Shown piece by piece: positions 9,679 to 18,062 of a stretch of DNA of 64,000 nucleotides. Each line of letters starts with the position of its first letter. The stretch's first letter is position 1. A model generated the notes under the pieces. It made no database searches. It was not told the origin of the DNA and saw only the letters and a program-made list of their open reading frames with translations. Where the stretch lies: contig NZ_JADNRC010000009.1 in assembly GCF_015594725.1 (NCBI RefSeq), positions 1 through 64,000 of the forward strand, read 5' to 3'. The DNA is from Flavobacterium sp. ALJ2 (lineage in GTDB: Bacteria; Bacteroidota; Bacteroidia; Flavobacteriales; Flavobacteriaceae). A program made the translations under genes and the position numbers.

Positions 9679-9708
9679 CAAAAATACAAAAATATCTTAC
9701 AAATGCAA
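9679..9708 (-). promoter_or_regulatory. putative promoter of the leftward island operon
   Basis: On the minus strand TTG (9708-9706), a 19-base spacer and TATTTTTG (9686-9679) fit the Bacteroidota consensus. A second TATTTTTG (9694-9687) and a TATATTTG (9713-9706) overlap it, so the exact element is uncertain. It lies just upstream of the divergent regulator's ATG, so the two promoters would share control sites. Confidence 0.4.
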
Positions 9709-9722
9709 ATATAATTAGCAAA

Positions 9723-10472
9723 ATGGTATTAATGTTTGGGAAAAATTTAAAAAAAATCAGAAGTGTCTATAGCATGAGTCAGCAAGATTTTGCGGCTATT
9801 TTTGATTTAAAGCGCGGAACATTAGGAGCTTATGAAGAAGGCAGGAGTAATCCTAAATTAGAAACAGTAATAAAAATTGCTAACCATTTTAGCATTGGCA
9901 TAGAAGAGTTACTCATCAAAGAATTAACGGTAAATAGACTTCTAAAATTTAATGAACTTCTTACAGTAGAGAGTGACGCTTTTAATATTGTAGATTTTGA
10001 TGGAATTCATTGTGTTTTACCAAACGACAAACATTACTTTATTAAGGGATTTTCGTTTGGAATTAATTTAGAAAAATTTCCAGTGATTAAGATTCCTAAT
10101 GTTGACAATACCAATCGCATGGCATTTTCAGTGGATGATTTGTCTATGACTGGTGGATCGATGGAATTTTTTCCAAAAGATATTGTTATTGGTGCTGAAT
10201 GTGACAAGTTTGCTATTGACGATAAAACCTTCGTTATAGCACTTACTCAAAATGAACTCTTATTTAGAAAATTTTTCAAGGTTGATGATCACTTTGTTTT
10301 AAAAGCAGACCATCATGGCGTAGTAGATTTAGCTCTTTCAGCTAAAGATGTTATTTGTATTTGGAAAATTGAACACGTTATTCAGTACGGCATGAATTCA
10401 AGAGAAATTTTTCTTGAAAATCGCTTAGCTACAATTGAGCAAACTATTGCTTCCTTGAAAAATAACAAATAG
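9723..10472 (+). CDS. XRE-family regulator with S24/LexA-like C-terminal domain
   Basis: 249 residues. The N-terminal helix-turn-helix (about 5-62) contains MSQQDFAAIFDLKRGTLGAYE. The C-terminal part (about 105-215) is S24-like: DDLSM places Ser near 141 where LexA/CI have their catalytic serine, and LLFRKFF places Lys near 183 at about the right distance, so the Ser-Lys dyad may be intact. No clear Ala-Gly cleavage site is seen between the domains. It is divergent from the five-gene operon with 202 bases between the start codons. Inference: it represses that operon and is relieved by a stress signal. The protein could also be a phage-like repressor remnant, but no phage genes are present. 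Confidence 0.85.
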   Translation: MVLMFGKNLKKIRSVYSMSQQDFAAIFDLKRGTLGAYEEGRSNPKLETVIKIANHFSIGIEELLIKELTVNRLLKFNELLTVESDAFNIVDFDGIHCVLPNDKHYFIKGFSFGINLEKFPVIKIPNVDNTNRMAFSVDDLSMTGGSMEFFPKDIVIGAECDKFAIDDKTFVIALTQNELLFRKFFKVDDHFVLKADHHGVVDLALSAKDVICIWKIEHVIQYGMNSREIFLENRLATIEQTIASLKNNK

Positions 10473-10713
10473 TTAGATTCATTTTTTTAATGAAATTTTA
10501 TCGCTTTTGTATTTTGCCCTATTTTTCAAATTTAGAAAGTCAATTTTGAGTATCTAAAGACTTTGAAAATTCAAAAATAGCCAATCAATTAGTACTACTA
10601 ACAACAAAGATTTCATGCTATTATTATTTTCGTTGTAGAAGTTTTAATAGCAAAATATTTTTCATTTAATATTTTAGAAAAAGTCATAATTGGGATTGAG
10701 TGTTCGTTTACAG
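10473..10713. other. intergenic, imperfect long inverted repeat, no gene seen
   Basis: A loose inverted repeat runs from TATTTTT (10520) to AAAAATA (10579), with AAAGTC/GACTTT arms inside. It could be the weak terminator of the regulator gene. Nothing else recognisable. Confidence 0.4.
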
Positions 10714-10743
10714 TCCCTAATACCCCACTAAGAAACTCCTTAA
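10714..10743 (+). repeat. decayed duplicate of the tRNA-Val 3' end (att-like site)
   Basis: Thirty bases align with tRNA positions 501-530 at 25 identical positions; the last 14 (AAGAAACTCCTTAA preceded by the CCAC-A end) are nearly exact. Upstream, GTTCG at 10702-10706 may be a T-loop remnant. Tandem tRNA decay is the alternative explanation. Confidence 0.65.
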
Positions 10744-10763
10744 TTTCTTAAGGAGTTTCTTAT
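10731..10763 (+). terminator. orphan terminator hairpin matching that of tRNA-Val
   Basis: Perfect 13-bp stem AGAAACTCCTTAA / TTAAGGAGTTTCT with a four-base loop. The same stem sequence follows the tRNA at 521. No rightward gene ends nearby (the nearest ends at 10472), so it is best read as part of the duplicated tRNA end. The T tract is weak. It may now serve the convergent acetyltransferase gene. Confidence 0.7.
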
Positions 10764-10772
10764 GCCTTACCC

Positions 10773-11207
10773 TTACTTGATCCAAGCTTCATAAGTCATT
10801 TCAAACTTAATTTCACCCTTGCCATGTTTACCTATTTCTGTCCAACCCATTTTTCTATAAAATAACTCAGCTCTTGTATTTGGAGAGGTTCCTAGCCAAA
10901 CACTAACCTTTGTTTGCTCAAAATACCAGTCAAGCATAACATTATGAAGTTGTTTTCCAATTCCCCTTTTTTCAAACTCTGGTTTTAAAAATAATGCCCA
11001 AATATTATTGTCATTCATATCTACAATCGAAAAACCAACAACCTCATTGTTAATTTCACAAACCCAACCTTTTCCTCTTATTATTATAAAATCCTCGCAA
11101 TCTTTATCTGTTACCAATCTAGGATCAGACAAAGTATTTTCTGTTACCGAATTTCTTACTACTTGAATTTGCTTTATATCCTCGATTTTTGCTTCTCTGA
11201 TAATCAT
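10773..11207 (-). CDS. GNAT-family N-acetyltransferase
   Basis: 144 residues, the usual single-domain GNAT length. It begins with MIIREAKIEDIKQIQ, has the central beta strand VGFSIVDMNDNNIWALFL, and the acetyl-CoA pyrophosphate loop KRGIGKQLH at about 80-88 (pattern R/Q-x-x-G-x-G/A). The substrate cannot be told from sequence. It stands alone on the minus strand next to the att-like site and is flanked by gaps, so it may itself be accessory. Confidence 0.88.
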   Translation of the reverse strand: MIIREAKIEDIKQIQVVRNSVTENTLSDPRLVTDKDCEDFIIIRGKGWVCEINNEVVGFSIVDMNDNNIWALFLKPEFEKRGIGKQLHNVMLDWYFEQTKVSVWLGTSPNTRAELFYRKMGWTEIGKHGKGEIKFEMTYEAWIK

Positions 11208-11352
11208 ATATCCTTTTATATTTTACCTATGATTTTGATTCCTTACTCTTAACTAAACTTCATAAATCAATATTCCGCTGGACAAACATAAGAAACATCT
11301 TTTTTTGCCTTAACTAACAATGACCATTAAAATTACATGTTTTTATTTACTA

Positions 11353-12429
11353 TCAAGGATATATCATAAGGAATACGAAAGCAAACAAATTGACCAGAAG
11401 CACTACTCCATAAACAATATTAGACTTCCCTTTACTTAATGACAACATTACAGTAAACACTGACAAAGCCAACAGAACAATTGACTTTATATCAAGCCCT
11501 AAAATAATAGGCATATCCATCATAATACAAACTGCTGCAACACTAGGAATAGTTAATCCAATACTTGCCAAAGCAGAACCCAAGGCTAAATTCAAACTAG
11601 TTTGGAGTCTATTTTTTCTTGCTGCTATAATAGCCGCAATTGCTTCAGGCAATAAAATAATTGCCGCAATTACAACCCCTACCAAGGTTTTTGGCAGACT
11701 ATAACTAACAATAATACTCTCAATTGTAGGTGAAAGAGTTTTTGCCAATAATACAACAATACCCAAACTCACAATAAGAAAAGTAAGGCTAGTAAAAAAA
11801 ACCTTATTATTAATAATTATAGGCTGAGCTGCATCTTCATTTTCATCATCTCCAACTGTGAGGAAATATTGTCGGTATCTACTAGTTTGTGCAAATAGAA
11901 AAGAAGAATAAATAATAAGACAGGCTGCAGAAGCAAAAACCAATTGCGGCACTGAATAATAAGACCCCGAAACGCTTTCGGTAAAAGTAGGAAACACTAA
12001 TGTAAATACTATAATCGAAACCAAAGATACCAATCCAATGGTTACTGAAGAAACAGAGAAATTCTGTTCATAATGTTTCAAACCACCAATTAAAAGACAC
12101 AATCCAATAATACCATTAAGAATAAGCATTGTCGCCGCAAACACAGTATCTCTAGCAAGCGAAGCTGCGGCAGAACCCTCTGACATCATTAACGATATAA
12201 TAATTGAAACCTCAATAACTGTTATTGATATAGCCAGAATAATGGTCCCATAGGGTTCCCCCACTCTTTCTGCTATTATCTCAGAATGATGTACTGCCGA
12301 CATAACACTGAGGATTAGTAGTATACTTGCTACTACTTGAAAAATGCTGCTGTTATCGACAAGTCCGCTAAAAAAGAGAACCCAGGAAAGTATTGGAATA
12401 ATAATTGTCCACTGAAGTAATTGTTTCAT
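11353..12429 (-). CDS. ChaA-type Ca2+(Na+,K+)/H+ antiporter
   Basis: 358 residues with about eleven hydrophobic segments in two homologous halves. The first half carries HHSEIIAERVGEPYGTIILA and then AISITVIEVS, the ChaA signature; the second carries the matching ILLPEAIAAIIAARKNRLQT, with acidic residues expected to bind the cation. A central hydrophilic, acidic loop (GDDENEDAAQ) separates the halves. It belongs to the calcium/cation antiporter superfamily in the inner membrane and exports cations under alkaline or salt stress. It appears monocistronic. No promoter of the TAnnTTTG type was evident upstream. Confidence 0.9.
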   Translation of the reverse strand: MKQLLQWTIIIPILSWVLFFSGLVDNSSIFQVVASILLILSVMSAVHHSEIIAERVGEPYGTIILAISITVIEVSIIISLMMSEGSAAASLARDTVFAATMLILNGIIGLCLLIGGLKHYEQNFSVSSVTIGLVSLVSIIVFTLVFPTFTESVSGSYYSVPQLVFASAACLIIYSSFLFAQTSRYRQYFLTVGDDENEDAAQPIIINNKVFFTSLTFLIVSLGIVVLLAKTLSPTIESIIVSYSLPKTLVGVVIAAIILLPEAIAAIIAARKNRLQTSLNLALGSALASIGLTIPSVAAVCIMMDMPIILGLDIKSIVLLALSVFTVMLSLSKGKSNIVYGVVLLVNLFAFVFLMIYP

Positions 12430-12828
12430 TTTTTTAATATATAAATACTTGTAAAGTAATTTTTACCAATAGATTTTATCATAAATTGGTTTTTTTATTT
12501 TTTTTCCAATATAAAACTTTTTTACTGAAATTAGGAAAAAACAATATTATATTTAACATTCTATTATTGCTATAATCGCAACTTTAAATTATTCTTTTAG
12601 AACTAACTCCTACAAAAAACTAACTAAACAACTCATAAACAAGCCTTTTAAAAGTCACAAAACATTTTAAAAATTATAAAACTTTTTTTGTCTTTATATT
12701 AACGCACATCAAAGCACATTAATACAATAGCCAATAATTCTACAAAACAACTCCCTTATCTTCTATGCTGAGCAATTAACTTTTATCTTAAACAATAAAA
12801 TTATTATATAAAAATCAAATAGGTTCAA
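12430..12828. other. 399-base AT-rich intergenic space
   Basis: Divergent control region between the antiporter and the P-loop ATPase gene. It is very AT-rich with scattered ACTAACT/ACAACT-like words. No ORF, RNA or clear promoter was recognised. Confidence 0.5.
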
Positions 12829-13377
12829 ATGATTAAATCAATCCATCTGTTTATCATTACTGGAGGGCCAGGAGCTGGTAAAACAACTATTATCGAAGAA
12901 CTAAAAAGAAGAAATTATAATTGCATAAATGAAGTTGCTCGTGACATAATCAAGGAGCAGGTAAAGTCAAATGGAGATGCCTTACCTTGGGCTGATAAAG
13001 AAAAATTTACTTTGTTAATGCTAAAACGCTCCGTTGAAACTTACATCAAAAACAAAGAGAATACATACATCACTTTTTTTGACCGAGGAATTCCAGACAC
13101 TCTAGCCTATACAGAACTAATTAAATTACCACCTCCTTCACAACTAACAAAAGCTGTTAAAAAATACCGCTATAACCCTATTGTATTTATCCTACCACCT
13201 TGGAAAGAAATTTACCAAACAGATACCGAACGCAAGCAAACCTTCCAAGAAGCAATAGACACTTACGAAACAACAAAAAACACCTACAATGACTGTGGCT
13301 ACCAATTAATCGAAGTCCCAAAATTAGACATAAAAAAAAGGGTTGATTATATACTGTCAATAATAGAAAGCAGGTAA
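12829..13377 (+). CDS. small P-loop ATPase (AAA_28 / NadR-kinase-like)
   Basis: 182 residues. Walker A is GGPGAGKTT at about 12-20. FDRGIPDTLAYTEL at about 84-97 is the DRG-type Walker B/LID motif typical of AAA_28 proteins and of nucleoside or nicotinamide-riboside kinase-like folds. A basic helix near 120-145 (WKEIYQTDTERKQTFQEA) would form the lid. Length matches the family. The substrate is not known; a nucleotide or small-metabolite kinase is plausible. It is a single gene facing a shared terminator with rpmA. Confidence 0.83.
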   Translation: MIKSIHLFIITGGPGAGKTTIIEELKRRNYNCINEVARDIIKEQVKSNGDALPWADKEKFTLLMLKRSVETYIKNKENTYITFFDRGIPDTLAYTELIKLPPPSQLTKAVKKYRYNPIVFILPPWKEIYQTDTERKQTFQEAIDTYETTKNTYNDCGYQLIEVPKLDIKKRVDYILSIIESR

Positions 13378-13463
13378 TCAACTCTCAAAAAATCTAAACT
13401 ACTTATACCATTAATGCAAAAGGACTACAAAACAGTGTCAAGATACAATTAAGCAACTAAAAC

Positions 13464-13497
13464 AAAAAACCCGTTCGCTAAACGAACGGGTTTTTTT
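13464..13497. terminator. bidirectional intrinsic terminator
   Basis: AAAAAACCCGTTCG - CTAAA - CGAACGGGTTTTTTT lies between the convergent P-loop ATPase and rpmA genes. The A and T runs on both sides allow it to stop both. Confidence 0.92.
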
Positions 13498-13517
13498 AAT
13501 AAATATAATCTTAGTTA

Positions 13518-13778
13518 TTATGCTTCGAATGGAAGTATAGAAACGTATGATTTATTATCTCTTTTCTTTTGGAACTTTACAACTCCATCTACTCTTGCGT
13601 GTAGAGTGTGATCTTTACTAATGTAAACGTTTTCACCTGGATTATGTTTTGAACCTCTTTGTCTAACGATGATGTTCCCAGCAATAGCAGCTTGTCCTCC
13701 AAAAATCTTAACGCCTAAACGTTTTGATTCAGATTCTCTACCATTCTTCGAACTACCGACACCTTTCTTGTGAGCCAT
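13518..13778 (-). CDS. rpmA: 50S ribosomal protein L27 (bL27)
   Basis: 86 residues, the usual length. It begins [20 protein letters not shown] with the classic basic N-terminal tail that reaches the peptidyl-transferase centre, followed by the conserved [19 protein letters not shown] and GDHTLHA-like core. No Firmicutes-style cleaved leader is present. It follows rplU by 24 bases and shares its promoter. Confidence 0.98.
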   Translation of the reverse strand: MAHKKGVGSSKNGRESESKRLGVKIFGGQAAIAGNIIVRQRGSKHNPGENVYISKDHTLHARVDGVVKFQKKRDNKSYVSILPFEA

Positions 13779-13802
13779 GACGTATGAGTTTAAATATTGT
13801 TA

Positions 13803-14240
13803 TTATTCTTTAGTAGCTTCTTTTTTTGCTTTCGGAGCTGCTTTTTTTGCTTTTGGAGCTTCTACTTCTTCAGTAGCTACTTCTTCTGCTACAACTGCTT
13901 TTTTAGCCGCTGCTTTTTTAGTTCCTCCTGCTGCAGTAATACCTTCAATTACAATTTGAGTAAGATATTGCCTGTGACCATTTCTCTTTTTGTAACCTTT
14001 TCTTCTTTTCTTTTTGAAGATAATTACTTTGTCTCCTTTTAAGTGTTGTAACACTTTAGCTTCTACTGAAGCACCTTCTATAGCTGGGGCGCCTAAAGTA
14101 ATATTCCCATTATCATCTAATAAAAGAACTTTGTCAAAAGAAACTTTTGAACCTTCTTCATTAGCTAATCTGTGAACATAAACCTTTAAGTCTTTGCTTA
14201 CTTTGAATTGTTGCCCTGCTATCTCTACGATTGCATACAT
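13803..14240 (-). CDS. rplU: 50S ribosomal protein L21 (bL21) with Ala/Lys tail
   Basis: 145 residues. The first ~103 are canonical L21 (MYAIVEIAGQQFKVSKDLKV; then KKKRRKGYKKRNGHRQ, the rRNA-binding motif). The remaining ~42 form a low-complexity extension rich in Ala, Lys, Glu and Val (AKKAVVAEEVATEEVEAPKA), a common addition in Bacteroidota L21. First gene of the rplU-rpmA operon, with a clear promoter 30-60 bases upstream. Confidence 0.98.
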   Translation of the reverse strand: MYAIVEIAGQQFKVSKDLKVYVHRLANEEGSKVSFDKVLLLDDNGNITLGAPAIEGASVEAKVLQHLKGDKVIIFKKKRRKGYKKRNGHRQYLTQIVIEGITAAGGTKKAAAKKAVVAEEVATEEVEAPKAKKAAPKAKKEATKE

Positions 14241-14270
14241 ACCAAATTGATTTATTGATTTTTAAGGTTG

Positions 14271-14300
14271 CAAATATACAATTAATAATTTACTATGCAA
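14271..14300 (-). promoter_or_regulatory. promoter of rplU-rpmA
   Basis: On the minus strand TTG (14300-14298), spacer 19, TATATTTG (14278-14271). Both boxes and spacing match the Bacteroidota consensus, giving transcription from about 14264. Confidence 0.72.
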
Positions 14301-14420
14301 TTTCTTAATGCAAAAATCTTCCATACTTATTAATCCTTGCTTTTTTTAAGCGGTTTCGATTAATTCAAAAACACCTTTGAAGTAAAATACTGTTAAAAAA
14401 CAAGCAAAAACACCCCTGTT

Positions 14421-14452
14421 TTGTTATTATTAATCAAAATAAGTTATTTTTG
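14421..14452 (+). promoter_or_regulatory. promoter of the M16 peptidase operon
   Basis: TTG (14421-14423), spacer 21, TATTTTTG (14445-14452), about 60 bases before the ATG of the first peptidase. Confidence 0.6.
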
Positions 14453-14513
14453 GTGTAACTATTTCTAATTAATCATTACTAATATAAGTGTAATAAAAAA
14501 ATTATTAACCTTT

Positions 14514-15836
14514 ATGAAAAATCCAATAATTATGCTAACTGCAGCACTTATGCTAGGTGGAGTAGCTTCAGCTCAAAAAGTAGCTTTTGAAGAATACGAT
14601 TTAGATAACGGCATGCATGTTATCCTACACAATGATTCTTCGGCACCAGTTGTCGTAACCTCCGTAATGTACCATGTGGGATCAAAAGATGAAAACCCAG
14701 AAAGAACTGGTTTTGCTCATTTTTTCGAACATTTATTATTTGAAGGAACAGAAAATATTAAACGTGGTGAATGGATGAAAATCGTAACTGCCAATGGCGG
14801 TACTAATAATGCCAACACATCTGATGACAGAACTTATTATTACGAAGTTTTCCCCTCTAACAACTTAGAATTAGCATTATGGATGGAATCAGAAAGATTG
14901 ATGCATCCCGTAATAAACAAAATTGGAGTCGACACTCAAAATGAAGTTGTTAAAGAAGAAAAAAGAACTCGTTATGACAACCAACCTTACGGAAACATAC
15001 TTCCTGAGGTAAAGAAAAACATGTTTAAGAACCATCCGTATCGCTGGACAACAATAGGATCTATAAAAGATTTAGATGCAGCAACTCTTGACGAATTCAA
15101 AGCTTTTAATAAAAAATTCTATACTCCAAATAATGCTGTCTTGGTAATTGCAGGGGATTTTGACAAAGCAAAAACTAAAGAATGGATTCAAAAATACTTT
15201 GGACCAATCAAAAAAGGAGAAAAACTTCAAAAACAAACTTTTACTGAAGAGCCAATTACTCAAACTATAAAAGCTAAATACGAAGATCCAAACATCCAAA
15301 TTCCGATGCTTATTGCTTCTTACCGTACTCCATCTATGAAAACCAGAGACGCAAGAGTTCTAGATTTAATCTCTTCTTATTTAAGCGATGGAAAAAGCTC
15401 TAAACTTTATAAAAAAATAGTTGACGATAAAAAAATGGCTTTACAAATTGGAGCTGTTGGTTTTAGCCAAGAAGATTACGGTATGTACATTTTATACGGC
15501 TTACCAATGAAACCTAATACTTCTGAAGACTTACTAAAAGAAATCGATGAAGAAATTGTAAAACTTCAAACTAATTTGATTTCAGAGAAAGATTACGAAA
15601 AACTACAAAACAAGTTCGATAATAATTACGTTAATTCTAACTCAACCGTAGAAGGGATTGCCGAGAATCTAGCTTCTTACTACCTGCTTTATGGTGATGT
15701 AAATCTAATAAATACCGAAATTGACCTCTATCATTCTATCACCAGAGAAGAAATTAGAGATGTTGCCAAAAAATATCTAAATCCTAATCAACGTTTAATT
15801 TTAGACTACGTTCCTACTACAAAGGCACAAAATTAA
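14514..15836 (+). CDS. M16-family zinc peptidase, catalytic subunit (exported)
   Basis: 440 residues with a signal peptide (about 1-20, ending ASAQ). The inverted zinc motif HFFEH (HxxEH) lies at about 65-70, with the distal Glu in the NEVVKEEKRTRYDN region about 75 residues later, so the active site looks complete. Two half-domains follow as in processing-peptidase-like proteins. It acts in the periplasm or at the outer membrane, probably on peptides or on unfolded protein. It is followed 13 bases later by a second M16 protein lacking HxxEH; the pair should form a heterodimer with one active subunit. Confidence 0.93.
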   Translation: MKNPIIMLTAALMLGGVASAQKVAFEEYDLDNGMHVILHNDSSAPVVVTSVMYHVGSKDENPERTGFAHFFEHLLFEGTENIKRGEWMKIVTANGGTNNANTSDDRTYYYEVFPSNNLELALWMESERLMHPVINKIGVDTQNEVVKEEKRTRYDNQPYGNILPEVKKNMFKNHPYRWTTIGSIKDLDAATLDEFKAFNKKFYTPNNAVLVIAGDFDKAKTKEWIQKYFGPIKKGEKLQKQTFTEEPITQTIKAKYEDPNIQIPMLIASYRTPSMKTRDARVLDLISSYLSDGKSSKLYKKIVDDKKMALQIGAVGFSQEDYGMYILYGLPMKPNTSEDLLKEIDEEIVKLQTNLISEKDYEKLQNKFDNNYVNSNSTVEGIAENLASYYLLYGDVNLINTEIDLYHSITREEIRDVAKKYLNPNQRLILDYVPTTKAQN

Positions 15837-15849
15837 GACTCTTAGAATC

Positions 15850-17898
15850 ATGAAAAAAAGAAAAATTATTTTAATCCTATTATTCGTAACAGGAATTATG
15901 CAAGCACAAGATCGTCCGCAACCTAAACCAGGTAGCTCGCCAGTAGTAAACATTAAAAAACCACAAACTTTTGTTCTTGCAAACGGCATGAAAGTTTTGG
16001 TTGTCGAAAATCATAAATTACCAAGAGTAAGCTTTAACCTAACCCTTGACAATGCTCCATTTGCAGAAGGAAACAAAAAAGGAGTAGATGAGCTAACAAG
16101 TAGCATGATTGGCGACGGAACTAAAAAAACAGCTAAAGAAGTTTTTAACGAAGAAATAGACTTTTACGGAGCAAATATCAACTTTAGTTCACATGGTGCT
16201 TTTGCAAGTTCACTTTCTAAATATTCAGGACGAATCCTAGAACTTTTAGCCGAAGGTGCATTACAACCTAACTTTACTCAAGCTGAGTTTGATAAAGAAA
16301 AAGCAAAACTCATTGAAGGTCTTAAAGCTGAAGAAAAAAGTGTACCTGCAATTGAAAGAAGAGTAGTTGATGCCTTAGCATTTGGCAAAAATCACCCTTC
16401 AGGAGAATTTATCACCGAAGAAACTCTAAAAAACATAACACTAACTGACATAGAAAACAATTACAAAAATCATTTTGTTCCAGAAAATGCATATTTGGTA
16501 GTTATTGGTGATATAAAATTCAAGGAAACCAAAGCAGCTGTAGAAAAACTTTTTGGAAAGTGGGAGAAAAAAACACAACCAAAAGATACCTATCCTGCTC
16601 CTGTAAACGTAGCTAATCTTCAAATTAACTTTGTTGATGTTCCAAATGCTGTACAATCAGAAATAGCACTGGTTAACACAGTAGACTTAAAAATGAATGA
16701 CCCTGATTTTTTTCCTGCAGTTATTGCGAATCAAATCTTAGGAGGTGATTTTAACAGTTATTTGAACATGAACTTACGTGAAGCTCACGGATGGACTTAT
16801 GGCGCTAGCTCTGGACTAGGAAGCGGGAAATACACAACCAAATTCAAAGCTGCTTCTGCAGTAAGAAATGCTGTAACTGATAGCGCCGTGACTGAATTTG
16901 TAAAAGAAATTAAAAGAATCCGAAGTGAAAAAGTTTCAGATGAAATTTTAAAAACAGTTAAAGCTGGATATATTGGTAGATTTGTTATGCAGGTAGAAAA
17001 ACCTCAAACAGTAGCCCGATACGCATTGAATATAGAAACTGAAAATCTTCCAAAAGACTTTTATGAAAAATACATTCAAAACATCAACAACGTAACTCCT
17101 GACGAAGTACTTAGAGTAGCCAACAAATATTTCTTAATTGACAATATGAGAATTGTAATTACTGGAAAAGGATCCGAAGTAATTCCAGGCTTAGAGAAAC
17201 TAAACATACCTATTAGTTATTTTGACAAGTATGCTAATCCTACTGAAAAACCATCATTAAAAAAAGAGGTTCCTAAAGGAGTAACTGCTAAAAACGTATT
17301 CGACAACTACATAAAAGCTATTGGTGGAGAAAAAGCTGTTGCTTCTGTAAAAACAATTGCAATGCTAGGATCAACAACCATTCCTCAAGCCCCATCACCA
17401 TTGACATTCACTTCTAAAATGGATGCTAAAGGAAAAATGATGGTTTCATTAGCCATGGGACCTATGAACTTAATGAAACAGGTTGTCAATGAAAAAACAG
17501 CTTACATTGAACAACAAGGACAACGAAAAAATCTTGAAGGCAAAGATCTTGCTGAAATGAAAGCTAGCGCAGTTCCTTTTGAAGAACTACAACTTTCTAA
17601 AAAAGATGGATTAGTAATTGACCGTATCGAACCAATTAATAACAGCGATGCTTATGCTATTAAAAATGGCAAAACAACTTATTTTTTCGATACAAAATCT
17701 GGATTAAAAGTTGCAGAATCTAAAATAGCTGAACAAGCTGGAAAATCAATAACACAAATCACAAATTTTGGTGACTATAAAGAAGTAAAAGGAATCAAAG
17801 TTCCTTTTAACATTATCCAAAATGTAGGTTTTGAATTAAACATCAAAATGTCGGAAGTGAAAATTAACGAAGGAGTTTCTGAGGCTGATTTTTTATAA
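15850..17898 (+). CDS. M16-family peptidase-like partner with fused LolA-like C-terminal domain
   Basis: 682 residues with signal peptide (ending IMQAQ near 20). Residues ~30-450 are an M16 fold, but the place of HxxEH reads GVDELTSSMIGD, so zinc binding is lost. The substrate-side motif around WTYGASSGLGSGKY is kept, as in the non-catalytic partner of such pairs. Residues ~455-682 form an extra beta-rich domain (FDNYIKAIGGEKAVASVKT onward) of the type found in LolA-like or outer-membrane lipoprotein-sorting-like proteins. Its role in the heterodimer is unknown. A strong terminator closes the two-gene operon. Confidence 0.9.
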   Translation: MKKRKIILILLFVTGIMQAQDRPQPKPGSSPVVNIKKPQTFVLANGMKVLVVENHKLPRVSFNLTLDNAPFAEGNKKGVDELTSSMIGDGTKKTAKEVFNEEIDFYGANINFSSHGAFASSLSKYSGRILELLAEGALQPNFTQAEFDKEKAKLIEGLKAEEKSVPAIERRVVDALAFGKNHPSGEFITEETLKNITLTDIENNYKNHFVPENAYLVVIGDIKFKETKAAVEKLFGKWEKKTQPKDTYPAPVNVANLQINFVDVPNAVQSEIALVNTVDLKMNDPDFFPAVIANQILGGDFNSYLNMNLREAHGWTYGASSGLGSGKYTTKFKAASAVRNAVTDSAVTEFVKEIKRIRSEKVSDEILKTVKAGYIGRFVMQVEKPQTVARYALNIETENLPKDFYEKYIQNINNVTPDEVLRVANKYFLIDNMRIVITGKGSEVIPGLEKLNIPISYFDKYANPTEKPSLKKEVPKGVTAKNVFDNYIKAIGGEKAVASVKTIAMLGSTTIPQAPSPLTFTSKMDAKGKMMVSLAMGPMNLMKQVVNEKTAYIEQQGQRKNLEGKDLAEMKASAVPFEELQLSKKDGLVIDRIEPINNSDAYAIKNGKTTYFFDTKSGLKVAESKIAEQAGKSITQITNFGDYKEVKGIKVPFNIIQNVGFELNIKMSEVKINEGVSEADFL

Positions 17899-17972
17899 AG
17901 ATACTGATGAACCTATGATTCCGAAATGCTAAGACTTAAAAAAGACTTACGAATTGATTCGGAATAATATTT

Positions 17973-18017
17973 ATAAGCTTTGTCAAAGTGAAAACTTTGA
18001 CAAAGCTTATTTTTTTT
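17973..18017 (+). terminator. intrinsic terminator of the M16 operon
   Basis: Perfect 17-bp stem ATAAGCTTTGTCAAAGT around GAAA, with seven T after it. Confidence 0.95.
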
Positions 18018-18062
18018 ACAAAACATCTTACTTTATACGAATATCAGCTCACAAATAGAAAC

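Noticed and set aside
9723..10472. Prophage repressor suggesting a prophage
   Set aside because: No phage structural, replication or lysis genes occur in the window; the regulator pairs with the stress operon.
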